64,000 nt of DNA from CAWABB01 sp963780165 (GTDB lineage: Bacteria > Bacteroidota > Ignavibacteria > UBA10030 > UBA6906). Of this stretch, positions 60,631 through 64,000 are shown one piece after another. The position numbers and the translations under genes are program-made. Within the stretch, counting starts at the first letter, position 1; each line of letters begins with the position of its first letter. The notes under the pieces were generated by a model. The model had not been told where the DNA came from. It saw only the letters and a program-made list of their open reading frames with translations, and searched no databases. Location: NCBI GenBank assembly GCA_963780165.1, contig CAWABB010000004.1, positions 62,001-126,000 of the forward strand, given 5' to 3'.

Positions 60631-62088
60631 ATGAACAGCGTTCGCAACCGCTCTCTTCTGATCGTTCTCGCATTCCTCATCGCGTCTGCCGCGACGGCTC
60701 AGATCAAGGGTCTGACGTACGAATCGCTCTTCCGGCCAGCCGGCATGCAGCCCCACCGGGTGCCCATCGGCCTGTGCGAGGACTATCCAGAGGAAACCAC
60801 CACGCCCGCGATCATGAGGGGCGACATGGAGCTGCTCAAGCGCACGGGGATCCGTGTCCTCCGCATATCCTTCGGATGGGATGCGATCGAAACGTCGAAG
60901 GGCACCTACAACTGGCTCTTCTGGGACGAGTATGTGAAGATGGCGGTTGAGGAGTACGGCATCACGCTCGTGCCGTACGTATGTTACACGCCGTCCTGGA
61001 ACTCGACGGGCGACACGACCAACTTCTGGAACCACACGCCGAAGGATTACGAGGCGTTCGGCGGGTTCATGACCGCGCTCGTCAGCCGCTACAAGAAGTG
61101 GATCAAGACGTGGGAGCTCTGGAACGAGCCGGATATCGACGCGTACTGGTCCGGGTCCTCGGCCGACCTTGCGAAGCTGACGAAGATCGGGGCCGAGGCG
61201 GTCCGGAAGGCTGACCCTGAGGCAAAGGTGGTGCTGGCGGGCCTCGCGCACAACACGAAGTTCCTGCGGGCCCTCTTCCGCGATCACGGCATCAGCCCGT
61301 ACGTGGACGTCGTGAACTGCCACAGCTACTTCGAAACGTGGAGCGCCGAGCCGCTCGAAACCGTACTCGACTACGTGAACACGATCGCCGACATCATCGC
61401 GCAGTACGGCAACGGCCAGTCGCTCTGGATGGCCGAGGTGGGGTACAGTACCTTCCGCCGGCCGGACGGGTTCGTGTCCGATTCGTACTGGTCGACGTAC
61501 GATTACGAGCACACGCCGTCCTACCAGGCCGTGGCGATGTGGCGGACGCTCACGATGCTCCTCTCCACCGAAAAGATGGCGGCGGTGACGTGGTATGAGA
61601 TCAAGGACCTGCCGCCGACGGAGAATGTGATCGGCGACGTGAACAACCGGAACCTGGGCGTCGCCTACGTCGATTTCAAGCCGAAGCCTGCCGAGACCGC
61701 CTTGACGTTCTTCAGCACGTTCTTCGGCAACAAGGCGACATGCATCGACCGGGAGGTGACCGTCAAGCGGCCGCTCGGATCGGACAGCCAGGTCCACGCC
61801 TTCAGGATGGAGGACGGCTCTACGGCGGTCGTCGCCTGGCTCAAGACCAACGTCAAGGGGCGCGCGCTGTCAGGGAAGATGGGGAATCTGAAGGATACGC
61901 GCCGCGAAACCATCGCTCTGGATCTCCCGGGCTCTGGCTCCGGGAAGGCGACGATGTATACCGAGCTTGGCGTGGGGACTTCATACAACGGCGTTGCTGT
62001 CCAGGACGGTCGGATGCTCGTGAACAACCTGGAGCTGTCGGGTGGCGCGATCGCCATACTCAAAATCGAATCGGGGAAGAGCAAGTGA
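60631..62088 (+). CDS. Secreted clan GH-A glycoside hydrolase (GH39/GH5-like)
   Basis: 485 aa from MNSVRNRS; GAAGGG lies just upstream. A signal peptide (1-24) precedes a TIM barrel with TWELWNEPDIDAYW (acid/base Glu after Asn, the clan GH-A hallmark) and LWMAEVGYST (nucleophile Glu). A beta-sandwich C-terminus follows (about 380-480; GSTAVVAWLKTN). It lacks a T9SS tail, so it is probably periplasmic. Substrate is unknown; xylosidase- or iduronidase-like families share this layout. The stop overlaps the next start (TGATG). Confidence 0.83.
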   Translation: MNSVRNRSLLIVLAFLIASAATAQIKGLTYESLFRPAGMQPHRVPIGLCEDYPEETTTPAIMRGDMELLKRTGIRVLRISFGWDAIETSKGTYNWLFWDEYVKMAVEEYGITLVPYVCYTPSWNSTGDTTNFWNHTPKDYEAFGGFMTALVSRYKKWIKTWELWNEPDIDAYWSGSSADLAKLTKIGAEAVRKADPEAKVVLAGLAHNTKFLRALFRDHGISPYVDVVNCHSYFETWSAEPLETVLDYVNTIADIIAQYGNGQSLWMAEVGYSTFRRPDGFVSDSYWSTYDYEHTPSYQAVAMWRTLTMLLSTEKMAAVTWYEIKDLPPTENVIGDVNNRNLGVAYVDFKPKPAETALTFFSTFFGNKATCIDREVTVKRPLGSDSQVHAFRMEDGSTAVVAWLKTNVKGRALSGKMGNLKDTRRETIALDLPGSGSGKATMYTELGVGTSYNGVAVQDGRMLVNNLELSGGAIAILKIESGKSK

Positions 62089-62558
62089 TGACACTGACAC
62101 CGGTCCCGGTCAGTGATGTCGCCTTCGCGCGGTTCGGGAAGGTCGTCCTCAGCCCGCGCGGCGTGCCGACATCCGAGGCGAAGGACTACAAGTTCTGGTC
62201 TGACATTGCCCATTACGAGATCCAGGGCGAGACTGAGATCGGACTGTGCCAGGTGTTCCGCCAGCCGGTGAATGTCATCACGGGCATGGAGCGCCATCTG
62301 CACACGCCTGAGATCCTGATCCCGATTGACGCCCCGTTCGTTCTTCCACTGCTGCTGGAGGAGAGTCCCGCCGGGGAGGCGGCGATCTTCCGGGTAGAGC
62401 CGGGGCAGGCGGTCGTCATCAACCCGGGCATATGGCACGGGGCCTGCCTGCCCGCGGGGGCCGATGCGTCATGGTACTTCGTTGTCTTCCGCAGGGGCAC
62501 GCCGAAGACCGACGTCGAGAAGAAACCGGTCGAGTCCTTCACGATCGAGGGGGTCTGA
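62088..62558 (+). CDS. Cupin protein of the ureidoglycolate lyase (AllA) family
   Basis: 156 aa, starting at the TGATG junction with the glycosidase gene. The AllA-like cupin fold shows FARFGKVVLSPRG at the start, MERHLHTPEILIPIDAPFVLPLL for the central strands and VVINPGIWHGACLPA, with His pairs that could bind metal. Typical AllA acts in purine breakdown, but no purine genes are near. Its location inside a sugar locus suggests a different substrate, possibly a sugar acid. Confidence 0.78.
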   Translation: MTLTPVPVSDVAFARFGKVVLSPRGVPTSEAKDYKFWSDIAHYEIQGETEIGLCQVFRQPVNVITGMERHLHTPEILIPIDAPFVLPLLLEESPAGEAAIFRVEPGQAVVINPGIWHGACLPAGADASWYFVVFRRGTPKTDVEKKPVESFTIEGV

Positions 62559-62564
62559 AGCCGC

Positions 62565-64000
62565 ATGTCACGCATCACGCTCTCCACCGGAAGGATCTCG
62601 ATCACCTTCGGTCCGCAGCCGCTTGCAATCGCCTCCATCGTGAACGAGGCAACGGGCGAAAAGGTCATGCGCTCCGGGACGCACGAGGTCATCCTCCGTC
62701 TTCCCCACCGCATCTCCGAACCGGTCTTTCTCACCGAAGTTGTTTCATTTGAAAAGTCACCCGCGGGAGTTCGGTGGCTTCTTGAGGACCAGGAACGCAG
62801 GCACCGCGTGGTTCTCGAGGCGAGCGAGACGCCTGACGGAATCCGGATCGACGCGCACGTGGAAGCTGCCGTGCCCGTATGGCTGCTGGAGTGGCGGATC
62901 CGAGATCTGGACGCGCGGGAGATCGTGCTCCCTGCCCTTGGTGGCCAGTCGCTCGGCAGCCGTATGCCCAGGGACACGACGCTCAGTTTCAAGTACCCGT
63001 TCTGGTGGAACGCGCAATTTGTGCTTGCGCCCGGGAAGGGCGGAGGGTTCTGGCTCCGAACGATGGACCGCGAACCGATCTTCAAGCTCGTCAGGGTGAA
63101 ACGGACCGGGCCGGGGTTCCAGCTCACATACGGGATCGAAGCCACGGCGCCGCTCGTGTCGACGACGCTCAGCGGGAGCTGGTACCTGGACTGCTACAGG
63201 GGGTCGTGGCGCGTCCCCACGGAGACGCACCGCGCGTGGATGGAGGGAGCTTTCGGTCTGCTCCCCCTCGCGAAGAATTCCATGGCTCCCGCGTGGTCAC
63301 ACGACATCGACTTCGTTCTCGAACTCTGGGGGATGGGGAAGGAGACACCCGTCCCGATGCACACATTCGCGCAGATGGAGAGCCGCATCAAGGCCTTCCG
63401 TCCGTTGCACGACCCGCGCCGCACGCTCTTGTATCTTCCGGGGTTCGCGGAGCATGGCATCGATTCCCGGGCGCCGCAGTACAACCCGGGCGAGGCGCTG
63501 GGAGGGAGGGACGGATTCCTGAGGCTGGTGGACCTGGCCCACAGACTGGGCTATCGGGTCATGCCGCATACGAACGTGTTGTGCCTGACGTTCGAGCACC
63601 CCGAGTACGACCGGTTCCGGGATGCCGTGGTGGCGGATGCGTTCGGGCAGCAGCAGGGGTGGGCTCTCGACATCGACGGAGACTGGCTCGCGGAGCCGTA
63701 CTTCTCGTATATCAATCCCGGCGTGCGGGCGTGGGGTGATCTGATGGAGGGGGTGATCGGGGAGCTTGTCAACGACTACGGTGCTGACGCGATCTTCCTG
63801 GATCAGACGCTCCTTGCGTTCAACGTCTCCCGGGGACCGAATTTCGTGACGGGAATGCGGGAGCACGTGCAGCGATTGCAGAACGCGTTTCCCCGCACGC
63901 TGTTCGCGGGCGAGGGGCTTCATGAGCAGGTTGTCGCGGCGCTTCCGTTCGCGCAGATTCACGGCATTGACAGCATCAGCGAGGTGCACGGCCTCGAGGG
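62565..64000 (+). CDS. Glycoside-hydrolase-like TIM-barrel protein (DUF6259-type), 3' end outside window
   Basis: An open frame of 478 codons from ATG at 62565 runs through the window end without a stop. The N-terminal 260 residues look like a beta-sandwich (ISITFGPQPLAIASIVNEAT ... LPALGGQSLGSRMPRDTTLSF). A barrel follows: TLLYLPGFAEHGIDS, YRVMPHTNVLCLTF, YINPGVRAWGDLMEG, then DAIFLDQTLLAFN, where the Asp lies at the usual strand-end catalytic position, and TLFAGEGLHEQ. This resembles DUF6259-containing glycosidase-like proteins. No signal peptide is seen, so it is probably intracellular. It starts 6 bp after the cupin gene. Confidence 0.78.
   Translation, partial: MSRITLSTGRISITFGPQPLAIASIVNEATGEKVMRSGTHEVILRLPHRISEPVFLTEVVSFEKSPAGVRWLLEDQERRHRVVLEASETPDGIRIDAHVEAAVPVWLLEWRIRDLDAREIVLPALGGQSLGSRMPRDTTLSFKYPFWWNAQFVLAPGKGGGFWLRTMDREPIFKLVRVKRTGPGFQLTYGIEATAPLVSTTLSGSWYLDCYRGSWRVPTETHRAWMEGAFGLLPLAKNSMAPAWSHDIDFVLELWGMGKETPVPMHTFAQMESRIKAFRPLHDPRRTLLYLPGFAEHGIDSRAPQYNPGEALGGRDGFLRLVDLAHRLGYRVMPHTNVLCLTFEHPEYDRFRDAVVADAFGQQQGWALDIDGDWLAEPYFSYINPGVRAWGDLMEGVIGELVNDYGADAIFLDQTLLAFNVSRGPNFVTGMREHVQRLQNAFPRTLFAGEGLHEQVVAALPFAQIHGIDSISEVHGLE

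Noticed and set aside
62879..63739. A 286-codon plus-strand frame at the window end
   Set aside because: It is out of frame with the continuous 62565-64000 gene, which has recognisable fold motifs; its own sequence is Arg/Gly/Ala-rich without a domain.
1..64000. CRISPR arrays, tRNA or rRNA genes, insertion sequences, prophage
   Set aside because: No regularly spaced short repeats, no cloverleaf with a CCA-type end in the spacers, and no transposase, integrase or phage protein motifs were seen.

Overview
The window is gene-dense, GC-rich bacterial chromosome from a Gram-negative with an outer membrane. Four proteins end in type IX secretion (T9SS) C-terminal domains with QN[YF]PNPFN motifs. 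There are two TonB-dependent receptors with carboxypeptidase-regulatory-like N-termini, two PorV/PorQ-family proteins and no SusD. Together these point to the FCB group, most likely an Ignavibacteria- or Kryptonia-like lineage of Bacteroidota. Several promoters look like classical TTGACA-17-TATTAT sites rather than the TAnnTTTG type of Bacteroidia, which fits a deep-branching lineage. The taxonomic placement is inference. No tRNA, rRNA, CRISPR array, transposase or phage gene was seen.

Layout. 1-5.2 kb: a translationally coupled phosphorelay made of a large hybrid histidine kinase (cut by the window start) and two receiver proteins with Cys-rich tails. 5.4-7.7 kb: an NfnAB/SudAB-type flavoprotein pair, followed by a 420-bp non-coding spacer with two related perfect palindromes. 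8.1-13.3 kb: HtpX protease, uridine kinase, a secreted zinc metalloprotease, a VOC protein and a small membrane protein. 13.3-18.2 kb (minus strand): a secreted propeller protein, a class V aminotransferase-like enzyme, a Tat-exported aldo/keto reductase and galactokinase. 18.3-23.8 kb: a T9SS BNR-repeat protein, two LiaF-like membrane proteins, a half-length asparaginase, a 28-aa membrane protein and a sodium:solute symporter.

24-36.4 kb is a cell-surface block: an FG-GAP propeller with T9SS tail, then a TonB receptor / large secreted protein / PorV-family cassette, a VanX-like dipeptidase and a seven-repeat propeller with T9SS tail. 36.5-39.6 kb (minus) is a three-gene corrinoid methyl-transfer operon: B12 protein, homocysteine methyltransferase module and ferredoxin-ASKHA reactivator.

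39.8-64 kb reads as one large carbohydrate-utilisation locus. A LacI-family regulator has a near-consensus promoter with a palindromic operator at its start site, and the operator recurs before the adjacent sugar ABC transporter genes (binding protein plus two permeases, no ATPase). Next come a lipoprotein, a T9SS protein with two nearly identical CBM9-like domains, an alcohol/polyol dehydrogenase, a second TonB receptor / secreted protein / PorV cassette, a GH106-like rhamnosidase, ribokinase, a VOC protein, RbsD, an aldo/keto reductase, a clan GH-A glycosidase, a cupin and a TIM-barrel glycosidase-like protein cut by the window end. The inferred flow is surface capture and cleavage, TonB uptake across the outer membrane, ABC import, then intracellular hydrolysis and phosphorylation.

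The best candidate for an under-described system is the duplicated three-gene cassette of TonB receptor, secreted protein ending in a PNPYV-type domain, and PorV-family barrel. It occurs without SusD.
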